From assembly GCA_028751875.1 (NCBI GenBank), contig CM054134.1, positions 69,520,526 to 69,584,525 on the forward strand: DNA of 64,000 bases, written 5' to 3'. The position numbers and the translations under genes were made by a program. This DNA is from Rapana venosa. Its lineage: Eukaryota; Mollusca; Gastropoda; Neogastropoda; Muricidae. Below are positions 41,736 to 54,021 of the stretch, in pieces (position 1 is the stretch's first letter; each line of letters begins with the position of its first letter). The notes beneath the pieces are model-generated. The model did no database searches. It had not been told where the DNA came from and saw only the letters and a program-made list of their open reading frames with translations.

Positions 41736-44700
41736 AACAGCTGCTATGTTGGTTATCACTGAGCTATGAAGGTGTCCACAAGATTTGTTACAGTTTATAG
41801 AGGAGCCAGTAAATTACTTTGTGTGTTCATATATGTTGATCTAAAACAGTACATGTCTGAAAGGAACAGAATCTACTTATTTAGATAAAAAGTCAAGCGG
41901 GTTAGATTTTCATAAAGTCTGTTTCAACCGACAGGTTTGTCTAGAAAGAGCAATATTGTCTGGTTATAGTTTGCTGTGTGGCTGCATGACAGGGTCTGGC
42001 AGACTTGCTTGTTCATGAGAGTATACAGCTGAGCTGCTTACTTTTACTTTTCTTACGCTGGTGTTAATGACGAAAGAATATCATTTTAACATCCAGGGTT
42101 ATCACCGTGATTATTCAGATTTCAGTGCCTGTCATTGTCATGTGGTTTGATGTTGCAAAGTTATGGCAACATACTAACAGTGTTGGTGATTAGAGGGTTT
42201 GCCAGTGGTATGTATACACCCTTTTCGATCGCCGATTCCAGGGATTGAAATTGTAGGCAAAAAGGACAGGGAAATTACGGAATGTGTGTTGTTCAGGTAT
42301 ATATATATATGAGGCCAGTTGAAATCCTAAGGCCACATGCTGGGATTGCTGTGAATGAATGTTATGAAGTGGCTTATGTTTTTTTTTATCCAAATGATTT
42401 TTCATTTGTAGCTGTAATCTATGCTTAATATGTTTATTTTAAGTTGGTAAAAATGTAAATTGATGGAATTGGCAGAATTAGGACAAGAGGAAGCAGTCTA
42501 AATGTTGATCTTTCTCATACGCATGCAAACAATGCCTGGACTTCTTATGACTTTTCTTCTTTAGAGCAAGAGAAAAAAAGCTTATGTGGATAGGTCAAAA
42601 AACGATTCTGTTTTTCTTAGGTTCATTTTGGTTGTGGAAGCTAACAAGATTAAAAAAGGTACTGTGGGATGTAAGGTTTACATGTCAGTTGTAGATTTTC
42701 TAAATAAACAGTTCTTGTGAGAGACTGTAAAGCCAAATGTTGGTGAAGTTACTAATTGAATTTTTGTACTTGTAAGTCATAGGGATTTCAGTTTTTGTTG
42801 TAGTACATAAATAACAATTTATGTTCAAAATGCATTTGAGCCAAAGAAGCAGTGAAATGTTTCTTATAGAGAAATGTTGGTAGAAAGTGTACCATTTGTG
42901 TTCCAAGAAAGGTGACTGCAAGTTTTGAGTTGAAAGAGTGACTGGCTGACAGATTTTAAGACAGGTTTGCCATGCAAGATATTTTTTATAGAGAAGATGC
43001 TTTTTCACTGAAAGATATGTTTACAATATGTTCTGGGAAAATTTGCTCCATTACCGACTTGGTAAACCATAATTTTAGCAAAAGATCTATGCATACTTGC
43101 ACATCATGACTGAGACTTGCAAATGTATAAAATAACAAAATGCATGAGCGGTATGTAAGCTTTAATGAAGACATTTTTTTATACATACCAGTGGAATAAA
43201 CTGGCAGCAAAATCTGATCAGTAACCAGAGTGGCATCCTGCCATACTTGTGTATTGTTGTGCTGTGATCATGAACAAAAAAAAAGAGATTTTATCCCTCA
43301 GCAAATATAAATCTGAAATAAGTGTTTTGTCAGCTGATGATTGTATTGCATTGACACAAACAATCTTTGTTAAACACTGTTCGTTGTGAGTTCTTAACGA
43401 GAAAGTTCTAATATTTCAGAGAAAGGTATTTGGGGGGTTGGGGTGTGGAATATAAGATCGGGTCTTACATTTCTGATACGAAAGTGATGTTTTTTACATA
43501 AGAAACTTGTATAGTATTTCTTCCCCCTTCTCTGCTTCTTATTCTTCACCTTTTGTAAAATTGTAAAATCAGGTTTTAAGCAATAGCTTTTAAAATACCA
43601 CTGCCTGTCAAAAATCAATTTTGGTTGAACATGTTCCAATGTTGGAAAAAAGTTTTTTCTTGCTAGCCTGTTAAAAAAGTACAATGAAATGGGGAATGGT
43701 ATCCAAAAAGGGGTATGTCTGTTATACAATTGGAAGTGAATGAATGTCAGAAGTCTGTTATTGTGCTTGCTTTTTCCTGTCCTTTTTTTTCCTTTTTGTT
43801 TTGTTTTAAACATTTATTTGTTATGCCCTGTGTGATAACTGAGAGTACTTTTTTTTTTTTTTAAATGTTAAAAACGTAAGGCTGCCCTTTTGAGTCTCTG
43901 CTGTTTGAAAGCAAAAAACCCAAACAGACAAAAAAAAAGGTTTGAGATTCATGAGAAGTGTGAGAGCGGAGGGAGTAAGTGCGGGTCTATGTGTTCCTGG
44001 AAAGAAAACCAGTCTTTGTGTATGTGTGTGTGTGTGGATGTGTTGATCTTGTGAAACTGTTCACGCCAGGACTTTCATGCCCATAAAATGAGAAAAACAG
44101 TTGGATGCATGTTGGCATTCTTGCCCTCCTCACTCATGTAAAGTGACAACTAGTTTGTATTTAAACTTTTGAAGGCTCATTTGTATATTATACCTTGTCG
44201 CAGTCGTATGGGAACTGTTACCTACCCTCTGGGAGAGATGCTGAATGAAAAAATGCAATCATGATAGGATTACTGACCAAACGATTACAAATAAATATAC
44301 CTAATATATTTAGTCCATTAGTCTGAACTAACTGAATCAGTGAAGTGGAAGGCCTTAGCAGTCACAAAACTCGTTGCAGATTTCAAACTGGGCTTTTGCC
44401 TGACTTGATAGGAAAAAAACCTGTTTAAACAAACAAATTTTTTTTTTTTTTTGGTGTTCAATTTTGTAAAGCTGACAGTGCATGTGCAGGCTGGTGAATT
44501 TGGTTGATTTGGTATGTCTTATTTTTATGTCTTTATTAATCTTTATCAGCAGGTTTTTGTTGTTGTTTTTGGTTTTTTTTTGGGGGGGGGGGGGTGTTAT
44601 TGTGTGCTATTTTTTCCCTTCATGTCAAAGGTTTTCTTCTCTGTAGATAAAGTTGGGGAAAAAAAAGTACCGGAAAAGGTAGTGATATTGTCATTAGGTT

Positions 44701-45333
44701 TATCCTTTTTCTCCAATTTTTGTTTCCAATAACAAAAGAAAACAACAGTAGTTGTGATAATAGAAACAAAAATGTGATACGTAGGAAAACATTGACACTG
44801 TAAACATCAGAACACAATGTTTTTTACCATGAGCCTTGTTGCTACTAGATCTCTCCATCTTGCTTATTCCCCCTCCCCTCCTTCCTTCCCCCAAATCCAT
44901 CACCACCACCTGCTACCAAAATAAGGCAGTTGTACTTAATTTCCTAATTTCCCAGCCTGCTTGTGCAATCAGTGAAAAATGAAAAAAAAAATCCCATTTT
45001 AGCTAGGTATTGATCAAGTTTGAATTTAAATTTTTTTTTTTTAAAAAGGTGTAGAAAATGTTCACTGAAAATGGGCAGACTGTCAGACGTGTACAGTGAA
45101 TGGTGCTATGATGTTCTTACATGATGCGACGATCTGTTCGTTGGCGTAGGCAGAACATGGTGAAATAATAATATTGTGTTAACGCTGTCTTCGCAACAGG
45201 GACGTGCTGCTGCTGCTGCTGCGACAGTTCTGTGCTGTGCTTCTGATCATGCTGGTATGGTTGTGACGGCCTGGCTGGTCGTGTTCCTTTACTGGACACA
45301 GAAATGCGGTCTGCCGTTCTGCTATTAGCTGTT

Positions 45334-45364
<31 letters not shown>

Positions 45365-45368
45365 TATA
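45334..45368. repeat. (TA)n microsatellite
   Basis: TATATA run downstream of Axin. Confidence 0.95.
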
Positions 45369-45659
45369 AATTAAGTGACGTCCAGCTGATTAGGGAGGGG
45401 GAGGGGTGGGGGGGGGACAACAAAGAAAAACATGAAAAAAGAAGGAAAGAAAAAAAAAAGCCAACAGAAATACAAATAATTTGAAAATAAAACTCACTAG
45501 TCAGTTATTATGTCGAGTATGTGTGATGCTGATTCTGTCAGTTGCGTGTGTGTGTGCGGGCGTGTGTGTGCATGTGTGTTCGAAGAGCGAGTATCAATTC
45601 TCTTGTGTGTTTGTGTGTGGGTGGGTGTGTTTCAAGACTATTGATTTTATATATCCATT

Positions 45660-46270
45660 TGAAGGACACTGTAACCCAGTGGTTAAGTCTGCCCGACTTC
45701 AATCCCACGGGTCCATGAAGTCGTGGGTTTGAATTTTGGCAGCGTCTGGTGAATTAAAGGTGGGCATTTTTGTGATCTCCCAGGTCAACTCTAAGTGCAG
45801 ACCTGCCAGTGCCTTGATTCTCTTCATGAATATACACATGCACAAGATCAAATATGCACGTTAAAGATCCCGTAATTCATGCCAGCATTCTGAACCACCA
45901 ACTACCTAGCTTACAGCCCTGAAGTTGGAATGTGGTTACCTTCGTGGTGGGCAAATACAGTGGCAAACGGGAAATCTCACCATTGGTGAACCGTGGCGCT
46001 CTAGCCATGGAATGAACATTTCCATTCATGTTGGAGATGAGAAAAAGAAGAACCAGGCTCATTGGCTGTGGGAGGATTACAGTTGGGACTGGAGACCACA
46101 CTGACAGTCTGGGATTCTTGTAACTGTGGAGCTGGAAGTTGCTAATTCTTCTTCGTAAGAGTAGGCCATTGTGTGCCGGTGGGAACAGATGACAGAATTT
46201 ACAAAACCGCATACACACGGGGGAATGGATGTAAAAAAGCACATAAAGTGCTTGTTCCATTGTCCTTTTA
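45660..46270 (+). repeat. SINE family B followed by SINE C- and A-type 3' pieces
   Basis: The head 'cccagtggttaagtctg' plus box B-like 'gggtttgaatt' at about 45670-45740 matches 33005-33300. Then come 'cctgaagttggaatgtggtta' and 'ctcaccattggtgaa' (family C 3' region). The last 130 bp (46140-46270) are a SINE A 3' end. Confidence 0.7.
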
Positions 46271-46529
46271 AAAAAATCATGAAGAGTGTATTTTCAGATT
46301 TGCTGATCATATTAATCATGCGCACGTGTTTTCATGATCCATTGTGCTTCAACAGGATTCCTGATTTGCATTTCTCCTCTTTCTTTTTTTTATACATATA
46401 TTTCCTTTCATTGAAGCTCTAACCAGATGGAATGTGGCTGTCTTTCTGTCCTGAGAAAAAGGCCATACATGATATATATTTTTAAAATGTGTATTAATTT
46501 TTTATATGATTAAAAAGCACAGTCACTCT

Positions 46530-46865
46530 AGACAGGCACTACTGTTGTCTGTCATAATTATGAGTGAAAAAGTGCTGTGCTGCTGATAAGCGCCTGATAA
46601 GTCAGGCCCAGCGCATCCAACAACTTGGGCGTGGAAGAGCATTGTTATCTTTTTAAGTCTTTATGGGGGAAAAAGGCAGGAGAATGGACCAAGAAGGCAG
46701 AAAATAGACAAGAGAGGTAGGTGACAAGAAGAAAAGGGATAAGGCAGAAGAAACAAGGGGCTAGAAAAGAGGGAATTTGTAGTACAGAATTTCTAGTAGG
46801 TGAGGATGCTATTCATTCATGCTGACAGCCCCCCCACCCGGCATCCCCACAGGGTGAAACCATAG
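46530..46865 (-). repeat. Non-autonomous retroelement, family F
   Basis: Matches 26275-26630 and 51135-51500 ('gataagtcaggcccagcgcatcc', 'gctagaaaagagggaattt'). Confidence 0.75.
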
Positions 46866-47705
46866 ACTTAGGATTCCCATGAGTTAGATCAGATTACTTT
46901 ATTGTATATTTCTTTAAAATTCCAAACACTAAAAAAGTAAGCCGAGCCCATTGATTAATGCTTGTATAACATTCCTAAATAATTTCAAATTGGACTCAAC
47001 ACACACGCGCGCTGGCGTGTGCGCTCACTCGCTCTCTCTCTCACTCCCCCCCCCCCCACACACACACACACACAAACGCATACTGAATTCAGTGGCAACA
47101 ATTGACCATGCAACTAAGAAACAAATCCTGTCCTTTGTCAGGGTCCTTCAGTTTGAAAACTTATTTCCACATCAACCCACAATTATTCTCCTCTCTGATA
47201 CCAGTATCACTTCTGCAGTGTGAAAAGGGGTTTTTGAGGTTTTGGCATCATCGGTTTATAGCCAGATGGAATTTTCTTTGGCTATATGTGTACTAGTGTA
47301 TCCAGATGTGCTTCCTGGAAATCACAATGAGACTACATCAAGAGGAGGAGATCCAGTTGCAAGAACTATGCACGTGTTATCTGCCTTGAACTGTTCACAC
47401 ACCCGATCTTTCCATGCATGCTGAAAAGCTTGCGAAGGATCGCGGTAATGTCAAGATTTGTTTTTAAAAAACCAAACCCGCACAAACAAAAACAATCAAG
47501 ATTTTACAAAAAAATAGCAGTAAACAACAACAAAAATAAAACAAAACAAAGAAAAGCAATCAGAGTAATAAAATAATTTGCAATGGAAATCTATCAGTGT
47601 CTTTCTTTTAGTCCATCTCCCATCCTTCTCTGAGTGTGTGTGTGTGACAGAGAGCCAAAATGTCCCACATGGGGAAACCCAGGAGGACGTAAAGCCCAAT
47701 GCCGC

Positions 47706-47752
<47 letters not shown>

Positions 47753-47910
47753 CATAATATACGAACGCACGTGTACAAACACAAAATTCAACATTTGATT
47801 CCTTTTACCACTTTTGGGGTATGGAGGATTACACACATACACGTGCACACACGCACACACACACGCCACATCCAATGTAAGCCTGAAACAAGCAAAATTA
47901 CTGCCGTGGC
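46866..47910. other. Gap between the convergent genes
   Basis: Small CA/CT repeats at 47000-47085 and (GA)n at 47710-47750. Nothing else recognised. Confidence 0.5.
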
Positions 47911-47916
47911 ACTCAA

Positions 47917-47922
47917 TTTATT
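47917..47922 (-). terminator. Polyadenylation signal of the DJ-1-like gene
   Basis: AATAAA on the minus strand, about 325 bp after the stop codon at 48246. It is the first canonical signal downstream. Confidence 0.55.
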
Positions 47923-48245
47923 GACATGGTTTGAAAATGCAACGGTTCAGGTTAATAAAACACACAATGATTACAATACTAAACACACACAAAAAAGACA
48001 AACTGAACTCGTGACTGGCGGATCAACCCAGCTGCCAGACTCGCTCCTTAAAAAAAACACAAAAACTTATGCGTTAGTAAAGTTAGTCTGTCCATGATTT
48101 GATTTCTGCCTCCTTGTCTGTGACTTCTCCTGTCCTGCTGCTGTTCCCACACCGCTCATTCCCATCTCTCCACCCCAGCCTAGCCACCATACCTAGGCGT
48201 GTCATGTTGCATTGCCTGTCGCAGAGTTCAGCTGATTCTTGTTTT

Positions 48246-48329
48246 TCAGGCTTTTAAGAGATCTACAATTTGCTGTGCCAGAGGAGTGGCTGATGCTGGA
48301 TTCTGTCCGGTGATGATTCGTCCACTGAC
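48246..48329 (-). CDS. DJ-1/PfpI-like gene, last coding exon
   Basis: 84 bp, phase 0, acceptor cttttcgcag|G. It encodes VSGRIITGQNPASATPLAQQ and ends IVDLLKA before TGA. 'GQNPASA' plus a final amphipathic helix is the standard C-terminus of this family. Confidence 0.93.
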   Translation of the reverse strand, partial: VSGRIITGQNPASATPLAQQIVDLLKA

Positions 48330-51300
48330 CTGCGAAAAGCAGCACCAACATTATAATGAAATAAATGAATTTTAAAAGAAGTGGAAGAAAAAAAAGAAAG
48401 GAGGAGAAGAAGAAGAAGCTGGGATCACCATTTGGCTATGTTGGCAGTCGGTACAGCCTTTAACAAAATAAGATATGCCATCATCATTTTCGCTATTTTG
48501 CAACATTTTTAAAGATATATTATTATGATCATCATTTGGCTACTTTGCAACAATTTTTCATTTTCTTTTCATCATAATCATTGTTGTTATGAGTCGTCTT
48601 TGGGTATCGAATTTGTCATCATCAATTTCATACAGTTTTCATGGGTTAAGAAGACAAATAGCAGTTCAAATCAAAGGTAAGAAGGAAGATTGCAGGGTGG
48701 TTAAGACATCTGCCAATAAGTAAACTGTGAGGTTCTGGGTTCGATTCCCATGGTCGCGTACACAGAAATCTCACCATTGGTGAACTTCAGAGCTAACACT
48801 GAGGGAAGGAAAAAACTCAAAGATGCTGTTCTATGAAAATGGTCACACCCTCCAGGCTTTTTACTGTGATTCTTCTTTTCTCCCCCTACTCATTTGGAAT
48901 TGTTAGTATAGGCTTTAACCCCAAACAGTTTTCCACAGTTCTTATTTATTTATTTTATTTTATTCTTTTATATCGAGGATAATGGAATAAGCACTCATGT
49001 GCTTTTTTACATTCAGTCCCCGTGTGTATGCGGTTTTGTAAATTCTGTCATCTGTTCCCACCGGCACACAATGGCCTACTCTTACGAAAAGCGGAACAGG
49101 ATTTAACGTGTGCGCAAGATGTTCTGCGTGCGTTCGCACACGGGGCCTCGTTTATAGTCTCATCCGAAGAACTTTTGGGGGAGTGGAGTCTGCACTGATG
49201 TTAACTCCAGGGGAAAATATCCCCTTGCACGGGAATCGAGCCCGGGTCGACAGATTGCGAGCGCAATGTTCTAACCATCAGGATAACCCGTCCCCCCATA
49301 CCCCCGTTCATCCCAATGAGCAGCACCCTTAAGTTATAGGGAGTAAGGTAAAGGAGTCCCATAACCTATGAGGTCGAAGGGGAGCGAGGCGTCAGAGACC
49401 TCACTTCTCTAGGGGCCAGCATATTGAGGGTGGCGCCCATCTCCTCTCCCTCGCTGCTTTACCTTCCCTGACCCTAAAGAGGCAGGTACCCATTTAAAGC
49501 TGGGTGAACTGGGGAACTGTACTGAAGCCAAGGCGCGCAAACGGTCACCCATCCGACTGGTAACCACGCTCGATGCTGCTTTAATCTTAGCTGGGGGAGA
49601 GCGAGTGCTCTGACCACTGAGCTATCCTGTCCCCATAGGGAGTACATGAAAATAAACATCGTCAAAACTATAGATAGCAATTTTTGTTGAAGGTAAGAGA
49701 ACCACTTTAAGTCAAAATACTTTATTCACAAAGAAAAAAAGACTGCGTAAACACATACGCATTTTGGTCAACAGCAAACAAACAGCTTACATTACGATAA
49801 TCATGGACTACAAGGGACACATTTCCTTCCCCCAGCCTCTAAAACACAGACTACACACCACAAGAACAGTTATTGTCTTTAGCTAGAGCTCCGAGGGTTC
49901 ACACAGACGACCGTTCCTCCCCACCATTAAAGCAGCCGCATTCCGTCTCCCGGCACGATGTCTATAATAAATGACAGCAGTGTGCATGCGACTTTTAGAA
50001 AAATGTCAACAATAGAAAGTCCAAGTCAACAGAAATTTAAGAAGGAGGGTGACAGGATGACTAAGATGTTCGCCTCCCAAAAAGTAAAAACCGTGAGGTC
50101 CCTGGGGTTCGATTCCCAGCCTCGCCCTTTCTTCCCAGTTTGACCCCAAAAACCGAACTGAATGTCCAAGTCTTTCAGATGAGACTATAAACCGAGGCCC
50201 CGTGTGCGAACGCACGCAGAACATCTTGAGCACATGTTAAAAACCTGTTCCGTCTTTCAGAAGAGTAGGCTATTGTGTGCCGGTAGGAACGGGTGACAGA
50301 CCCCCCCCCCCCCCCCCCCAACCCCCTCCGTGTGAACACAGGTGTCGTGCTTCTAAACACACCATCCCCGAAGTCAGAATGCGGCTACCGCGATTTTTCT
50401 TAGTGGAGGGGGGGGGGGGGGGGGGGGGGGTGCGGGTGGGCGGAGGGCGAATCGGTTGCATACTCATACATCTCACCATTTGGTGAACGTGGAAGCTCTA
50501 TACTAGCAGAGGAACAGGGGGAAAAAACCCAACAGAAAGAGATTTTGAACGGTGGTCGGAGCACTCGCTTTCCCCCAGCCAAGCTAAGCAACGACACTCG
50601 TGGTTACCAAGTGGACGGTCACCCAGACCGTTTGCGCGCCTTGGCTTCAGTACAGTTCCCCAGTTCACCCAGCCGTAAATGGGTACCTGCCCTCTTAAGG
50701 GTTAGGGAAGGTAAAGCAGCGAGGGAGAGGAGGAGATGGGCGCCGCCCTCAATATGCTGGCCCCTTGAGAAGTTGAGGTATCCGACGCCTCGCTCCCCTA
50801 CGACCTTATAGGTTATGGGACTCCTTTCCCTTTACCTAAGACCCCTGAGGGGTGGCTTACTTACACAGACTTTGGGTTTGAAGTCCTCGGCCTTTTCATA
50901 GATGGCCCCCAGCTCCTTGAGCCGCGTCTCCAGCATGAAGGGCATGACCTTGGACAGCTTCACCAGGTCCTCCTCGCTGTTGCTGAAGGAGGTCACCGTC
51001 TGCCCCTTAAGCAGCTGGTCTCCGTTGCTCAGAATTATCGGGATCAGACCTGCAGGAGGCATCACAGCCAGAGAGTGGATGGTGCAGGTTTAGTCTTCAG
51101 CGCCTGTACTGGCTGGCCTTTACCACAGTTCTAGATTTCTTCTTCTTCGTCGTCATCGTCGTCGTCCAACGCTCAGACAGCGACTACTGTTGTCTGTCAC
51201 TTGAGCGAAAATGCGTTGCGCTGCCGTTAAGCGCCTGATAAATCAGGCTCAGCGCATCCGACTTTGACATGGGAGAGAATTGTTATTGTATAAGTCTTTC

Positions 51301-52915
51301 TGGGGGGAAAAAAGGGGGCAGAATGGACCAAGAAGGAAGACAATAAGACAAGAAGGCGGTGACAAGAAGAAAAGGAACGAGGCAGAAACAAAGAGAGGGA
51401 TAGAAAAGAGGGAATTCGTGGTACAGAATTTCCAGAAGGTGGAGATGCTATTTATACTGACAGGCTCCCGGCGTCCCCACGGCGGTAGTTCTTGATTAAA
51501 CCTTTGATGCTGGGGGCAACAGCAAAGTGAGGGGCTGTATGACCAGTGGCTTTCCCATTCATGGAATTCCACTTTACAGCTCAGCCTTTAGTGATCGACT
51601 ATGACTCTCTGACTAGGAGGCTTGACTCGCACAGTCCTTATGTGCTGCAGCCCTGGGGGCTGGTTGGCCTTTGGAGAACATCTCCAACGCTGACTGTCCT
51701 TATGCTCACTTGGCCGAGAGAGTGGGGATGTGCTGTGGGCAAGGTATCTCCACTATAATAAATTTTCTGCCCACTTTCCGTAAGAGCAGCTGCCTCCTGT
51801 GCTGTTTTGGAGGTCATCGTAAAACACGACAGATAAACATATAAGTTGTGTACTGTGTTGTGTTGTGCTGCATTGTATGAAACAAATTTATTCTATAGCA
51901 TAATGATCAATGAGAGTGACGTGAAGCTGCTTCTATGGAAGTTCATGTGTTTTGAGACTATTGGACAGGGCTCTACGCTTACGATCACATTAATACATCC
52001 CGGCGTCAACCGGGCCCGAGAGATACAGACACCTGCAGTGTTGGTCAGGTAATTAACATTTTGAGCAACAATCTCAAACCTGCATGAGCCACAAAATGGA
52101 TGAAGCTCGAGTGTGTGGAGTGGAGTGGAGTGGAGTGGAGTGGGATGGAGTAGAGTCGAGTCGAGTCAAGTCAAGTCAAGTCAAGTCAGGTCAAGTCAAA
52201 AACACTTTAATCCTCCCATGAAGGGCAACTGCAATATTGACAGGCACATTCATAGGAATCATAATCTTAGAATGGCACAAGAAAGCTACATTATTTTAAT
52301 ATTGGTTTAAACATTCCAAGATAACTTCAAATAAAAATATCACACAAACACACACACTTACACACACATACACACACATGACACACACTCTGTCTCTCTC
52401 TCCTCCCCCCCCCCCCCCCCACACACACATACACGCTCACGCACGCACGCACGCACACACACAGTGGAGTGGAGTGGAGTGCATTGTAGAGTAGTGTAGT
52501 GCAGTGTAGTGCAATGTAGTGCAGTACAGTGTAGTGTAGTGCAGTGCAGTGTACTGTAGTGTAGTGCAGTGCAGTGCACTGTAGTGTACTGTACTGTAAT
52601 TAAAATATCAAAACTTCTATCATTTTCGCAAGCAAGAAAATTAATATTCACATGCAACATAACCTCAATTTAAAAACTAAAATTCATGATTAAAAAAATA
52701 AACAATAAATATTTTCAAAGTCTTTGTTGTGTTGGTTTTAAAAAAAATCAAAAACATACCGACAGTGCCATGGCATACGGCGCCAATATATCCTCCATTC
52801 TCATAGATCTTTGTGGCCAGTCCTGCAATGCCTTTGCAAGAGGGCAAGTCCCACATGGGCCCATGACCTCCCGCGTAAAAGATCACTTGGTAGTCACTGT
52901 GGGAAGAACACACAC

Positions 52916-52948
<33 letters not shown>

Positions 52949-53989
52949 TAGACAGAGAATCCAATTATTAGTAAACAAAATTATTTTTTCTTTAGAAAAA
53001 AAGAGGAAAAAACCGTAGAAATTATATATATATATCTATAATATATATATTATATATAGGCCTATATATATATATATATATATATATTATATTATATTTT
53101 ATTTATTTATTAATGTTTTTAATTAAATTTTTTTTTTTTGGAAAATATTTTTTTATTATTTATTTTTTTTTTATAAATTTCTTCTTTTTTTTAAATCGAG
53201 GTTACAATATTCCGCTGGCAATCTGACGACCCGGGTTCGATTCCCGTTCAAGGGGATATTCTTCCATGGAGTTAACATCAGTGCAGACTCGACTCTCCCT
53301 AAAAGTCCTTCGGATGAGACTATAAACCGAGGTCCCGTGTGCGAACGCACGCAGAACATCTTGCGCACACGTTAAATCCTGTTTCGCTTTTAAAATTTTT
53401 TAATTTTATTTTATTCTTTTATATCGAGGATAATGGAACAAGCACATATGTGCTTTTTTTTAAATTTTACATCCAGTCCCTGTGTGTATGAGGATTTGTG
53501 AATTCTGTCATCTGTTCCCACCGGCACACAATGGCCTACTCTTACGAAAAGCGGAACAGGATTCAACGTGTGCGCAAGATGTTCTGCGTGCGTTCGCACA
53601 CGGGGCCTCGGTTTATAGTCTCATCCGAAAGGCTTTTCGTAAGAGTAGGCCATTGTGTGCCATTGGGAGCAGATGACAGAATTTACAAAACCGCATACAC
53701 ACGGGGACTGTTTAAAAAAAAGCACATAAGTGCTTATTCCATTATCCTCGATATAAAAGAATAAAAGAAAAGTTTCAAGTTAGAAAAGAAAAGAGTTGTA
53801 AATACACAAACGCACAAATACACCCCACAGATAAAGACACAGACAGACATGCACGCACGCGCGCGCATGCACACACAGACAGACATGCACGCAGGAACGC
53901 ATGCAGGCGCGCACACACACACACACACTCACGCACACACGCATGCACGCACACATTCACACAATAAAGCACGCACGCGCACACACTCA

Positions 53990-54021
<32 letters not shown>

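Larger units (their letters stand above)
37959..45491 (+). other. Axin: Axin 3' UTR and downstream DNA
   Basis: AATAAA signals lie at 39890-39895, 43195-43200, 44290-44295 and 45486-45491, so UTR forms of about 2 to 7.5 kb are possible. A Pumilio element TGTAAATA is at 40480-40487. The region is AU-rich, contains a SINE E copy (41225) and holds no second gene. The true 3' end cannot be fixed from sequence. Confidence 0.5.

Noticed and set aside
49540..49600. 5S rRNA gene
   Set aside because: Only the distal half resembles 5S rRNA, it is diverged, and it is embedded in a repeat body shared by two copies.
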